Below are positions 34,440 to 47,300 of a DNA stretch of 64,000 nt, piece by piece. This DNA is from Cryptomeria japonica (Eukaryota; Streptophyta; Pinopsida; Cupressales; Cupressaceae): NCBI RefSeq assembly GCF_030272615.1, contig NC_081406.1, positions 187,046,391 to 187,110,390 on the forward strand, given 5' to 3'. Position numbers and translations under genes: made by a program. The notes below the pieces were generated by a model. It saw only the letters and a list, made by a program, of their open reading frames with translations. It made no database searches and was not told the DNA's origin. Every line of letters begins with the position of its first letter. Within the stretch, counting starts at the first letter, position 1.

Positions 34440-35970
34440 TAAGTAAGAAAGACATGTAGAAACAAATTATTACACTAATCTTGAAGGGAAGGGTGTAAAA
34501 AAAATAAAGAAACAAATTTATAAATTTAGACAAACATTATACTATAACATAATGATTTGTGTGGGGAAAGCCATTGCAATAAAAAAAAACCCTTAATAAA
34601 AAATAAACACAAATTAATATCAAATTTGAAAGAATATTGGAAAAGACGTGTTCTTCAAGTCTTTACAAGAGTATTTCATTAGCAATTAAACTTGGAAGAA
34701 TTTTGAAAGGTAAAAGAAAAAGACCACCTAAGACCACTATATGCAACTTTTGACAGTATTCCACGTTTCTTTGTAATAAAATATATGACAACTTGATACA
34801 AGCACATACTATTATGCCTTTAAAGCAAAAAATGACAAAGTTGACTTCTCATCACATTAACCCTTAGATGAACGATAATGTAACTTACAAATAAAAGTAA
34901 ATTTTAGTAAATATACATGGGAAAAACCCTTTCAAGAAAAAAATCTAACACTTCAAAGAATTGAACAAATGTATTAATTTGCAACTTGACAAATATGTTA
35001 CAATACAATTGTACACTCAAATCCTTTAACATGGAGATTTACATCTTGCTTCTTTGGAGGAAAGCTAATAGCATAATTCGATACAATGAAGAATTCTCGT
35101 CAAATCCTCAACATCAAACATCCTTATTTATTGAGCTCCAAGTGAATACTTATGTAAAATATAACTCTTAAAATGCATTTTACCACCACCCATGCAAAGG
35201 TCCCACTTGACATTCAACATATTTACTTCCATGCAAATACTCCCACTTGACATGCAACACACCTCCTTCATGCAAAGTGTTCCACCTATCATAGCAACTT
35301 CAATTTTTAACTCTTACATTATCATAATTTGTCACGTGACATGATCTATCATAAGCAATGATAAACTCCTATGTTGTGACACATGCCATATAATTAACTT
35401 CATAGTGGGGTCCACAAAGTGGGTTGTCTATTTCCTCCAATTTAGGATGCATGTCATCCTAGTCACTTGCCATGTAAAATGACACATCGTCATGTTGGGT
35501 CCCACAAAGTGGCATCATAAGTTAAACATAAAATAATTACACATTCATAGAATAATTAAATAATCAATTAATTTAATGCTAGGACTTGCAAAGGTCGAGA
35601 GACTCTAATCCCATCAACTTTCGTAGTATTCCAACATCACCTTCATACTTAAAATCCTCATACTAAAACTAATTCTTCAAGTACCAATTTATAGATAAGT
35701 CAACAAGCTAGAATGCACAAACAAATTTACAAACCATGAGCCAAAACTCCCAAAAGGACAATTCCCAACTTGGACACAATTCCAATGCCATACTTGAAAA
35801 TTTGGTACATCTTGTTAAAAATAGTAAATCATAATATAATAATCTCCACTTTGACCCACTCAACAAGGGTGCCCAACTTCCCATTATTTCCTATTCAAAA
35901 TAGGAACTCTATGCAAAATAATATAATCTATCATAAGCTAGTTAAAAATAACTCTTATTTCTAGCTATTA
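34440..35970 (-). repeat. LTR-like direct repeat 1 (about 1.5 kb)
   Basis: From TTATTACACTAATCTTGAAGG near 34470 to AACTCTTATTTCTAGCT (35950-35966) this aligns, with much divergence, to 36200-37710. Both have a worn or intact GCTTTGATACCA (tRNA-Met primer complement) at the left edge, so both look like copia-type LTRs read on the - strand. The segmental-duplication end at 35706 lies inside it. Confidence 0.5.
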
Positions 35971-36199
35971 ATGTCAAAAAATTTCATTACAATTGTGATT
36001 AACTGACATATCTTGTATTGTTTACTTCCACATCTCAAAGTTTTTATCTATTTTTTTTTCATCTTAATCCTCCTTGATGTGTTTGCAATATTTATTTCCT
36101 ATAATAAAGACTACAAAACTCCTTTTGCACAAGCTACCACTCATAATCCTCTATCCAACAACTAGAACCTAAGGTGCCTAGGCTTTGATACCACTTTAA

Positions 36200-37251
36200 A
36201 GGAATAAAGAGTGCACAGACAATTTATTACACTAATCTTGAAGGAAGGGGTGTATATAAAAGAGAGAAACACATTTAGAAATTTAGATAAAAAATGATAT
36301 CATAGCACAATGATTTGTGTGGAGAAAACCATTTCAAGAGAAAAATCCCACACTAAGAAACCTACAGAATTTAATATAAGATTTGAAAGAATTTTACACA
36401 ACACTTTTTATTTAAGTATTTATGCATGCATTTTATTAGGTATTAAACTCAGATGAATTTTAAAAAGGACCGTCATATGTACCTTTCAATATCCCATGTT
36501 TCTTTCTAATCAAATATTCAACTCGATACAAGCACATACTACTCTGTCTTTAAAGCAGAAAATAGAATAGTTGACCTCTCATCACATGAGCGCTTAGAGG
36601 AAAACTAATGTAGCTTACAAATCTCAGTAAATTTTAGTAGCATAGAGACATGCAATCAGCACTTTAAGGACATGAAAAAAGAATAGAAAAAAGATAGACA
36701 AAAGACGAGAAACACCCATACATGTTGGGAAAAAACTTTCAAGTAAGAACCCCATACTCTCAAGAATCAAACCAATGTATTAATTTGCAACAATAAACAT
36801 GTTTAAATACAATTGTACACTCAAAGCCTTTAACATTGAGATTTAAAATCCTGCTTCTCTGGAGGAAAACTGATAGCATAATTTGACAAAAATGAAGAAT
36901 TATCCTCAAATTATCAATATAAAAAATTCTTATTTATATAGCCATAAGTGGATGCCTAAGATTTCCACAAGACATCGTCACATAGTTTGCATGCATGCAA
37001 AACAAAAATCTTGGCATGCATGCTTCCACCACCCATGCAAAGGGCCCACTTTACATTCAAGGGATTTACATGCATGAAAATGGTCCTACTTGACATGCAA
37101 CACACCTTCTTCATGCAAAAGTGTACTCATGCCATATAATTAGCTTTCACAAAGTCGGAAACATATTTCCCCCAATTTAGGATGCATGTCATCATAGTCA
37201 CCCACCATGTGAGATGACACATTATCATGTCAAGTCTCACAAAGTGACAAC

Positions 37252-37338
<87 letters not shown>

Positions 37339-37710
37339 CATAGGCATGAAATAATTAAATAATCAAGTAATTTAATGCTAGGAATTGCAAAGTTTGAGAC
37401 ACCCTAATACCAACAATTTCGGTAGTATTCCAACATCACCTTCATATCTACAAATTCTCATACTAAAACTAGTCTCTCAAGCACTAATTTATAGATAAAT
37501 CACCAAACTAGAAACCACAAAGGACTTTCTAAACCATGTGCTAAAACTCCCAAATGGGTGATCCCAACTTAGACACAATTTCCAATTCCATCCTTGAGAA
37601 TTTATTATATCTTGTTAAAAATAGTAAACCATAATTACATCAGTAATCAATCATAAAATCTATCATCAGTTAGTTAAAAATAACTCTTATTTCTAGCTCT
37701 TACATGTCAT
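36200..37710 (-). repeat. LTR-like direct repeat 2 (about 1.5 kb), with primer site
   Basis: GGTGCCTAGGCTTTGATACCA at about 36171-36195 is the complement of a tRNA-Met primer site. The repeat body continues right to AACTCTTATTTCTAGCT near 37700. It includes the long TA microsatellite at 37255-37336. Divergence from repeat 1 is high. Confidence 0.5.
37255..37336. repeat. (TA)n microsatellite
   Basis: Forty-one AT units. The sequence is absent from the matching position of repeat 1, so it expanded only here. Confidence 0.97.
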
Positions 37711-38760
37711 AAGCATTTGTCACAAGCTGTCAAAAGATCCTTAATGGTAGAAGACTCCAATAGACAAAATAAATCCTCTCACAACACCTTACATAACAAT
37801 GACACAAACAATACTGCCACAACAAAATCCCATACCTCATTTTCAATGGAGGTTAAACTATATAAACTAATTTATAAAAATATTCTATTAATTTGTAGGA
37901 AATGTGAAATAATAAATAAATAAAATTAAAAAATTCCAAAAGTTGAGACACCTTAATTTTCAGCAATAGCTAGGAAATGCATATCATTTCAAATACTAAA
38001 ACACCAACACATGTTAGTGTCACTAAGTCAAAAAACATTACCACTTTAAGTTCAAATTTTTTGACTCGCACACATTTAACCAAATAGTCTCTGCAGATAA
38101 ATGAATAAACATGAATCAAAGATAATAATAATCAAAACTTTCCTTTATAAACATCTACCAACCTTCAAAATTTAGACTAAATGATCTAAATAAATTAAAA
38201 ATATATATATTTTAAATAATTTTAAATTTCACCCTAAGAGGAAGGGGACTATATAGAATAGGAATGGGTCCTCACTAATATCACCATTGACTAGATAATC
38301 TACAACTAAATTAGAAAATATCCAACAATGTAATAAGATAATACTCTTGATTTAAGTACTTAAGTACCAAGCTTTCTCTAAGCATCTCCCTACATTTGAA
38401 TTGGGGCACGGCCTGTTATTTAGCATTGATCATTATTAACATATTTTCTTCTACCAAGATTATACACTCCATTAAAAGATGCTAACACCATTCCTACAAC
38501 TACTCCTTACCATTCTAAACTTGCACCATATGCAAAAAGAGATACAATGAAGAAAAGTACTATCATCCTTTTGAAGAGCCACTCTAACCCTTTCGACCCA
38601 TGATTTTTGCATAAGACACCATTAAAATACAACTTTATGAAACTTGAGGGAGGGGATTCCAAACTAATCTTTGATTTTGAAATAGTCAAATTTTCCTTTT
38701 GAATATTCCTTTTAAAATCATTCAATGGGTAAACCTTAGTGATTATATTTTTATGCATTT
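37711..38760. other. AT-rich spacer, no gene seen
   Basis: Only short frames are present, none with a family pattern. One on the - strand (38507-38758) has no recognisable domain. Confidence 0.5.
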
Positions 38761-39290
38761 TAATTATTTTTTATCAATAAAGGAGTGTTAAGTAGGGCAC
38801 TGACTCGTAACATAGTCAAAAACTATCAACTGAAAACAACAACACCAAGAAATGATGTTGGCAACAAAACAACAGCCTAGAGGCAACAAGAACCAAACCT
38901 AGTTAGATAGGCAAAAGAAAAGCTATCCAACCGGATAATAACTAAGACCCCCAATCAAGGGAGTGGGGGTGGGGGGGGGTTGGGGCAGGGGAGAAGACTT
39001 CCCCTTCCGCTTGCTAGCAACCACAATCCAGACAATGCTGTCATTGTGACCATCAAAGGAGAGATTAATCGGAAGGGACCCGATAGGGTTAAAATCAGAA
39101 GAGTAGCCATGAGGGGGACAACCTCATCCTGAGAGCGGATATCATCCTCATGGGAGGAGTTAGTAGGAGCAGAGTTCGGAGTATTGACTATTAAGTGATC
39201 AACAATAGCATTCCTCCACCAAGTAGAAACACCTTTGTGGTGCGAAATGGAGTAGTCCGAAGGGACTAAGCAAGAAGTTGAGTCCCACTT
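38761..39290 (-). other. GC-richer block, possible LINE 3' end remnant
   Basis: This block is less AT-rich than its surroundings. On the - strand it ends ...CACTCCTTTATTGATAAAAA, the sort of tail seen at non-LTR retroelement 3' ends in plants. No reverse transcriptase frame is visible. A dense G run (38961-38999) fits a quadruplex pattern. The LINE reading is weak. Confidence 0.25.
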
Positions 39291-40069
39291 TTGAGCAAAA
39301 AGTGGAAGTGTTTTCTCTGTTTTTCAAATTTTATGTCGATTGATGTCAAAATTTGATGCACTTAGAGATTGAATCTCAAAAAACTTCAATAATAGAAAAT
39401 GTAGTGCTCAGAGTCTACTTTTCAAATATGTAATTTTTTTTAATACCCACATGGTAGAAATCTCTTTTTAGTAGGCATGTTTAAAAACCATTTTTTCAAA
39501 ATGCCTATTTCAGGATCATACCACGCATGTGTACGACCACCCTTTTTTGATGCAAATAAATGAATTTTTGCAAATCCTTCTGAGAAATGATACCTAAGAC
39601 ACCAAATATTGATGAGAATATTTTTGCCTTTTTTTTTATTGAATATATTTTTTTTTATTAATTTTTAGCTGACAATAAAGTATATTTTCAAAACATTGGG
39701 TGTACGACCACCATAATTTGACGAAAATTTCATATTTTTCCCTTTTTTTTTTTTTAATATTCAAAATAATTGTATGTAGATTGATGTCATATAATTTAAT
39801 TTTCTAAAATCCTAAAAACCAAAAAGTTATTAAAATTTTAGTGAACCTTGGTATTTTAGGTTTAGGTTCCACTTTTGATTAATAAATAAGACAAAAATAG
39901 TAAAAGTAATCTTATCACTATAAAATTTACATTTCTGAATTCAGGACGCTGAAAACTCTAATGGGTTTTTGTTTCGTCAAAAAATTCAATCAGAAAGGCC
40001 CTCAAAAAATTAGGCCAAGGTAGAAATCTGATGTCGATTTACCTTAGTCATTTTTTTCGAGGTCCAAGT
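39291..40069. other. AT-rich, non-coding; possible transposon left flank
   Basis: No ORF is present. The stretch lies upstream of the hairpin cluster and transposase start. I could not find a terminal inverted repeat pairing with the 57.6-kb side. Confidence 0.3.
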
Positions 40070-40359
40070 ATAGGCTTGGTGAGACCAAGCCTATCCTGAA
40101 GCAAAAAAAAAAGCTAACGAATGTTTCCCACCCCTAATTTTAAAAAACGGGCACCCGTTTTCTAAATTCAAAAAACGGGCGCCCGTTTTTGAAAGACAAA
40201 CGGGTGCCCATTTTCAAAAACGGGCGCCCATTTCTGAAAAGATCCGTTGGGATAGAATCTGGCCCACAAGCACAAATCCCAATGATTGAATGATTTTTCA
40301 ATCATTGGCTGACAGGTACAATCTACAAAGAGAATGTTTTGATTAATCATTCTCTTTGT
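40070..40359. repeat. Cluster of perfect hairpins upstream of the transposase
   Basis: Four kinds of palindrome lie within 290 bp: an 11-bp stem with 3-nt loop (40070-40094); GGGC(G/A)CCCG palindromes repeated four times at 40143-40236, including a perfect 20-bp one at 40171-40190; a 12-bp stem (40279-40308); and another 12-bp stem (40325-40359) ending about 58 bp before the ATG. Such dense repeats fit transposase-binding subterminal DNA or a structured 5' leader. Similar GGGC(A/G)CCCG repeats occur at 57414-57592. Confidence 0.7.
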
Positions 40360-42099
40360 TTGTCTTATTGTCGATTTGGTAAAGAGATTGATTCGAATTC
40401 AAATTTTGGTGTAGCCATGGGATCAAATCAATGTAGGAAGAGGCAAAGGAAGGTTCTGACAACTGAGATTGCAGCAAATAGGGAGAAGGAGGCAATGCAT
40501 CAATGAGAGAGAAGATCAAGAATGAGACAAGGAGCTTCAAGTTCCACAATCATTTTAGAAGAGGAGAACATCAATGAGACCATAAATGCTGACAAAAGAA
40601 ACACAATAGAACCATTTAATTCAGATGCATCTTCTAATCCATTATTGGATACAGGTATCTCTCCACAGCCCCATGTTTTTTCTCATGAAGAAATTGGTGA
40701 TTTAGTAGAAGCAGGTTACTTATTAAATGAAATTCTAATTGAAAATCAAACCCCAAATGAAATTAGAAGTTAAGTTGAAAGTGAAATTGAAATCCAAATT
40801 GAAACCCCAACTGAAACTAGATCTCAACTTGAAACTAAAATTGAAACCAAATTTGAAACTCCAAATGAAATTGAAAATCCACCTACAACTAAAACCAATA
40901 ATGTGTATGTAGACATGGAAACGCCAATTGAAAATGAAACATGTTTGAATGATAATCAAATGAATGAAAATTTTGAAATTAAAAGTGATGTACTAGACAA
41001 CCTTCCTGGTTTGGTTTCATGGAGACAGATTAGGACACATGCAAATAGATTGTTTAGACATTTTTTTTATAATAAGAAATTTGGGTTTCAATGTCAATTA
41101 ATGGTACAACTAATTAAAATGACTAAAATGCGAAAAGTGATGAAGAAGTTAGGCTTTTATGTCAAACCCAAGAAGAAGGTGGAGTCTTTAAAACAAGTTG
41201 TATCGACTGTTGCTAGCGCCTTTGATACAATTGGAAAGAAAAGTCATTCTAAAGATAAAAATGCGGCACGACGGGCAATAACAACAACTTTAGTAAGCCA
41301 AACAACTTCTAATAAAAGAATGATGGGTAACATAAGTGGATATCTTAATATTCATCGCAAAACTTTGTCAAGAGCTGTAAAAAGAAGAGTTAATTTTGAA
41401 AGTGATACGGAAAACAAATTGTGGACTTTTAGTGGTAGACTACCAAGGTCTGATATGAAACTTACTGGTGAAGTCAAAAATTTGATCAAAAAATTCTGGC
41501 ACGATAATACGAGAGTATCACCTAATGTTAGAGATGTTCTTAAATTAAGAGTTGGATCAAAAATTCGTGATCCACATCCAAAACACCTATTGGACATGAC
41601 TCAAACTGAATTGTATAAAAAAATTTGGATGATAAAGTGTTGACAATTAGCATTTGTCAAAGGTTTTTTGAAAAGTGTAAACCTTGGTATGTTCGAATTA
41701 ACAAGGAAAGAGTCACATGTTGTTGCAAAATTCATGTTCAATTTCGCTACCATTATGATGTATTTCGATACATACGTGTTACCATGCATAGTAATGGAAT
41801 GTTCCCAGAATGTGGTATAAATATACCACCTAAAACTATCAAGGAGTTTATTTCAAGTTTGTTTTGCAACCCACTAAATGAACAAAATTTCCTTTTCAAT
41901 GCATGTGTTTCTGGTGTATGTGATTGTAGTGTCCTAAAATTGCGACACTGGCAATTTCGACTGCATTTGGGTCTTCACGATGGCGATGCAACACAGAACC
42001 TGAATGGAGACCCCGAAACTTGTTCATGACATCAAAAATTGCATTTCTCAGCACCCTGGCCTGATCCTCCTTGCACCCTGCTGTCCCTGGAGGTGGGAC

Positions 42100-42192
42100 C
42101 ATGGCGCCCAGCGCCCTGGTCCTTCAGGACTAGGGCGCCCAGCGCCCTGGTCCCCCAGGACCATGGCGCCCAGCGCCCTGGTCCCTGGCCCT
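42100..42192. repeat. 31-bp GC-rich tandem unit, three copies, in LTR
   Basis: GGCGCCCAGCGCCCTGGTCC recurs at 42103, 42134 and 42165. Each unit is self-complementary in part (GGCGCC; GGTCC..GGACC). It sits upstream of the TATA box. The 3' LTR copy (48726-48818) has several C-to-T changes in it. It may be an enhancer-like repeat; this is inference. Confidence 0.8.
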
Positions 42193-42307
42193 ATTTTTGG
42201 GCCCGGTCTCTTTTGGGTCTCAGGTCTTTATGATTGCAAATTGGAAAATAACATTTCCTGGTCGGCCTAAGGTCGGGAAAATCAGTCTATCAGCCCTAAT
42301 TGACAAG

Positions 42308-42315
42308 TATATAAA
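42308..42315 (+). promoter_or_regulatory. TATA box of 5' LTR
   Basis: TATATAAA followed by ACTACATTTCC, conserved at 48934-48941 in the 3' LTR. Transcription would start about 30 bp downstream. Confidence 0.65.
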
Positions 42316-43185
42316 CTACATTTCCTCTCTCAAAAAAAGGGAGGAGGACATATGTAGAAAAAGGCAAAAGCGATATTCAAACATTCAAGCATTCAAGCAT
42401 TCAAACATTCTTTCAAGCAATTGATCATTCTAAGTCTCCATTCAAGGCAAAGTGTTGCATTCAAGACAAGGATTCAACCATTGAAGAGGAGATCACATAC
42501 AACATACAACATACTACATACATTACACCTTCGCATGTAAGAATACAAACATTCTTACAACAAGGTATCAGTACTTGTTTACATTACAAACATTTACATT
42601 GACAGCATTCTCATTTCTTGGTTAATTCCAAAACCGGGGTTTGACCTAAAGGCAAACCCCTCATCCCTAACCCCCCAATCGTCCTCTCTTTTCTGTGTGT
42701 AGGTTGCAGGTACGCGGCTGTAATTGAAGATCTGGAATCCTTGTGCAGAGACGAACAGATCCCCCTTCGTTTCGCGGATTTTTCGGAGGACCGTGTGCAC
42801 ACCGGGCGCCATCGTCCCGTCAACTTTCGCTCAAATTTGCAAAACAGCACCGTCTCGACATTTTACTGCTAATTCCAGGTCCGCAGCTTTATACCATATC
42901 CCTATCTCTGTTTATAAGCGAATATTTCCCACTTTACATGCATTCCTAGTTCAATCTTTCTATCTACATTTCTTTACAAAAGAGGGTATCCTTGATGTCA
43001 CAACCCTTGAAACTCATTTAGAATCCAATCTTGCATCACGTGGGATTGGATCTTGTGGGTTTCAACCCCTCTTTTGAATGTAAAGTCTCCCCTAAGTGAA
43101 AACCATCAACCCTAGTGACTCTCCCTTCTCTCTCCTTGGAGTTGGGGAGGGGAGAACGACTAGGGTTCGATTTTTCCGCTTTACA

Positions 43186-43207
43186 TTTTGGTGAACCTGA
43201 CGTGAAC
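43186..43207 (+). other. Primer-binding site position
   Basis: TGGTGAACCTGACGTG starts within a few bases of the 5' LTR end, and the TGG start fits the CCA end of a tRNA. I cannot say which tRNA is the primer. Confidence 0.5.
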
Positions 43208-44365
43208 ATCCTCATTCTGATTATTCATGGTTAGATCTGAAAATTTTGCCTTCCTAAATTTCCATGTTTGATCTTTTGCAAATTTTAGAGGTTGATTGCA
43301 TAAAAAACCCTAAAATTTTCTTTTAGTAATTAAACTTGTGAAATGTTTAATTGTTAATGCTTGTTTCAGATCTACCCTTCTATTGCAAATTGTCAATTCA
43401 TATTTGTGCTTTAATTCTGAAAATTAAGTGGTTAAATGTCAAAACCCTAATTTTTTAGACCTCCTTGATTCAACCTTTGACTGATAATCTTACTAATCAA
43501 AACACCTCCAAATCGGCTGTAACTTTGGATTCCGCAATAAAATCACAATATCTTTCATTCCTGAAAATTTGGAAAAAAGTTGCGAGGACCGTGTGCACCC
43601 CGAGCGCCATCGTCTCCGACATTTTTTCTGAAATTTCGGGAGCTAGATCTTACTGTATTTTTCTGCTAAAATCCAGAATTTTGGCTGATTTTATCAATTT
43701 TAACACTTTCAAAATTACAGTCAAAGTTGGTCTAGTGATTGCTTGGATTAAGGCTTCTAATCATTCAAAAATTGTTGAAATTGAAATCTGTATCAAAATT
43801 GTGTTTCTTACAGTCCTAAATCTGAAAAGTGTGTTGGCATTCATTCGAAATTTCAGTGTTTTATTCAAATCTTTACAATTTGTGACTTTTGAAATTAAGT
43901 GTTTAATTGCAACAACTCTGATTTCCGCTTTCAGATTTGAATTTTGCGTGAAATTGAGTCAACTTTTAAATTTCAAAGCCTGCATTGCTTTCAGTATTCC
44001 CTCTAAAATCATAAAATTCAAAATTTCAGTTTCCCTCTCTTTTTCAAAATTCAAATTTTACATTTTTCAACAATCTTGGTAAGGTTCAATTTTGAGATTG
44101 CTACTTTAATTGGACCTATCTACAGATCTTAAAATCACTCAATTTTTTCAGATTAGCTTTAAAATCATCATAACTTTCATCCCTGAAAATTTCAAAAAAG
44201 GTTGCGAGGACCGTGTGCACTCCGTTCGCCACGGTCCCGGACATTTTTTCCGAAATTTCGGGAGATTGTCCTGATTGTATTTAACAGCTTAAATCTAGGA
44301 GATTGGCTAATTTTATTGAAATTTGCTACCTCTAAAATTCAAAATCTTCTCTCTTTCTTTAGTGC
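43208..44365. other. Retrotransposon 5' leader, no recognised gene
   Basis: Non-coding leader between primer site and gag. An open frame at 43465-44082 has no recognisable domain. A segment around GCGAGGACCGTGTGCACCCC occurs at 43584 and again near 44205, and also resembles part of the LTR near 42787, so the leader contains old internal duplications. Confidence 0.5.
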
Positions 44366-47300
44366 ATGAGTTTTACAACAATAAGCCCTACTTACACTAT
44401 TCCCGTTAGACGAAGCCTTAGAATTAAGTCTTTCCAAGGTGTAATTACCGAGGAGATGGAACCTAGTTTGAATGGCCTTTTTAACGAGGACATGGGTAAT
44501 TCCTCTAATCCTCTTAATGATGAAGAAGCTCTCCATGAGGTTTCTGTAGAACAACTTTCAAAATTGGATAACCAATTTGATGATTTTCGACAATGGATGT
44601 CTCAAGAATACCCCGATAGTGAAGCTCTTTCATTAATTGAGGGTCTAAAATGTATGGTTCAAAGTGATAAGAATGGAATTGATATTTTGCGTGGTATTGC
44701 ACACATTATGGATTCGAATGTGATGCCTATGAAGAGTTGTGCCAAAACTTTGGGTTATACACAACCTCCTACTCAAGTTAATCATTCTATTCCTTTGACA
44801 ACTTCTATTGCTAGTATACCTACTTTTACATCAAACATAATGACTACTTCAACACAAGACATTCCTCCTATGATCACCAGTCATGGGGGCAATCCTTCTT
44901 CTTCAATCAACCCTCTTCCTTCATTCAATCCAACTTCTTCATTCATTCCTTCAATAAGTGTTCCTATTATATCACCACAAATGAACATGACGCAAGGGGG
45001 AAATTCGTTTTCCATTCCTCCTTGTAGTGTTCCTCCAGTCCAATCATCTCCTATGACTAACTATCATAGTGTCCCACCACCTTACTCTCTACCTTCTTTC
45101 AATAACATAACACCTCCATCACAATCTAACACGTCTAATATGAACTCTTCGACTGAAGCGACCATTAACAATCTTGCACAAACTGTCTCTTCTTTACAGC
45201 AACAAATTGCCTCTATGAATCAATCTAAGTTTAGCGTGCCCACATTTGATGTTGTGAGCCCACTTTCTCTTGACATTGTTCGAGCTATCCCCCCTAAACA
45301 TGTTGAAATTCCGCATTTGGAGCTTTATAATGGTAAGGGTGATCCTCTAACACATGTTAAGACCTTTCAAACAATATGTACCGATTTTGCTTATGACCAA
45401 AGGTTGCTTGCAAAACTGTTTACTAGAACATTAAGAGATAAAGCCCTACAATGGTATTGCTCGTTGCCTTCTTATTCTATTTCTTCTTTTGAACAACTTG
45501 CAAATGCTTTCATTCAACAATTTCAAAACAATATAAGTCCTAAAGTTACTTTGATTGATTTAATGCATTGTAAACAAGGTGTTAAAGAAAAAGTGACTGA
45601 TTTCATTGGTAGATATAAGCATTTGTATGCTCAAATTTCTTTTCCAGTACCTGACAATGATATTCAAAGAATCTTTATTTCTAATTTACAAAAAGATATT
45701 AGAGAAAAACTCCTGTTTTCTGAGTTTACTTCTTTCCAACAGTTGTGCGCAACTCTTCACAATTATCAACTGACTGTGAGCCAAATGGAACAAGCAAATC
45801 CTATGGCTCCGAGTGATAAGGGTGATAGTAGTCAACAACCATTTGGGAAGTTTAAACCGAACAGAGAGTCCATTAAATTCAATGAAAACATCATCAATAA
45901 CAATGTGAATGCAGCATCAGGTGTGCCTCCTATTTCTAAGTTTTTCAAGAAAGAAAGAAAGTTTACTCCTTTGAATGAATCATTGCATAGTATTATGAAT
46001 AAGTTATTGGAACAAAATGTGCTTACTCTTCCTCCTATAAGGCAAATAGATCCTGCAAAGATTAATTCACCCTATTTTGATAACAAATCTTTTTGTCAAT
46101 TTCATCGTCAACCTGGGCATGATACTGAAAAATGTTTTGCTTTAAAGGGTAAAATTCAAGATTTGATTGATAATAATACTATCTCTGTTTCTGGTGTGAA
46201 TGATAAAGGCAACACATCAGTATCTCCTCCTAACCAAAATCTTCAGATTTTTACTGATCCATTACCTTCTCATACCTCTAATGCGATTGATACTAATGAT
46301 TCATCTGTCTCACCTGATGATCTTGTGTCTACGGCTCCGAATGTGATTAACTTTGTAGAGCAGCAGAAAATCCCTAAAGAACCTTCCATCACCTTTGATT
46401 CTAGTGAAACTATCAGGGCACCTGATGGTCCTTTATATATAGTTGCAAAAGTCAAGAACACACCTTGTCGTGGAGTGCTTATTGATCCTTCTTGTATGGT
46501 TAATATCATTACTGAAGAATTCCTTTTTACTTTGCAATTGAATCAAGTGATCAATGATGAAACAAATGTGGTTGTGAAATTATTTGATGCATTTTCTTCT
46601 CCTGCAATTGGTTCTATTACATTACCTATTGAGGTCCATAACAAATCCCTTGATGTGGGCTTTGCTATTATTCCATCATCCGAACAATTTCGTGTGAAGC
46701 TAGGCTATCCTTGGCTATCTTCCATGAAAGCTATTGCTTCTCCTATTCACAAGTGTTTGAAATTTCCCCATAATGGTGAAGTTGTTACTGTCAATTATAG
46801 TCTCTTTAAACCAGCTGAAAGAACTTCTAGCGTTCCTATTGATTACTTTTGGCCTAAACAATTTCAATCTCTTCCTCCGCGAAGTGATCATCTTTTTAAA
46901 TCTTATCAAAAGTGGAAAAAAGATATGATCCTATCTCTAAGTGAACCTAGAACACCCAAACTTGACATTCCTATCATTCTTGAGAAGGAAGTTCTTCCTT
47001 TGAAAGATAAAACTAATGTCTTTCCTCAAGAAGATTCCCAACCCATTCCTATGAATGTGACTATGCCTATATCTAATAAACTTTCTAAAAGTAGACCTAT
47101 ACCTCCTCGTCATGATGGGTTGGGTCTCCTTCCTAAACCAAATATTCCTCCCTTATATGGAGCAGTTCCTCCTCCTTCCTCTTATGGAGAGAAGAGACCT
47201 TCCTCTTCTCCTATTATTCAACCTAAGAGACCACAACCTAAACACTCAAGTGATAAGGATGAGAATATTCCTCCTCCTCAATCTCCTCAACTTCCTACTA

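Larger units (their letters stand above)
19457..35706 (+). repeat. Tandem segmental duplication, copy B (16.25 kb)
   Basis: This is collinear with copy A (6352-19456). It differs by a 2.57-kb LTR retroelement carrying a NASP fusion ORF (23630-26203), a gypsy fragment (29310-31116) replacing 13905-14553 of A, a roughly 280-bp deletion near 31230, fewer minisatellite units and longer CT tracts. By eye most of the rest matches at well over 90 percent. The two-TM gene is open only in this copy. Confidence 0.92.
41925..43185 (+). repeat. 5' LTR (1261 bp)
   Basis: Contains three 31-bp GC-rich units (42100-42192), a TATA box (TATATAAA, 42308-42315) about 380 bp in, and a short CATTCAAG repeat near 42380-42415. 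Aligns base for base with 48551-49811 without indels at the points checked. Confidence 0.95.

Noticed and set aside
42004-43077. ORFs within the LTRs, present in both LTR copies (for example 42594-43077 and 49220-49703)
   Set aside because: Both LTRs have them because they are duplicates; the ORFs overlap promoter and leader DNA and look non-coding.
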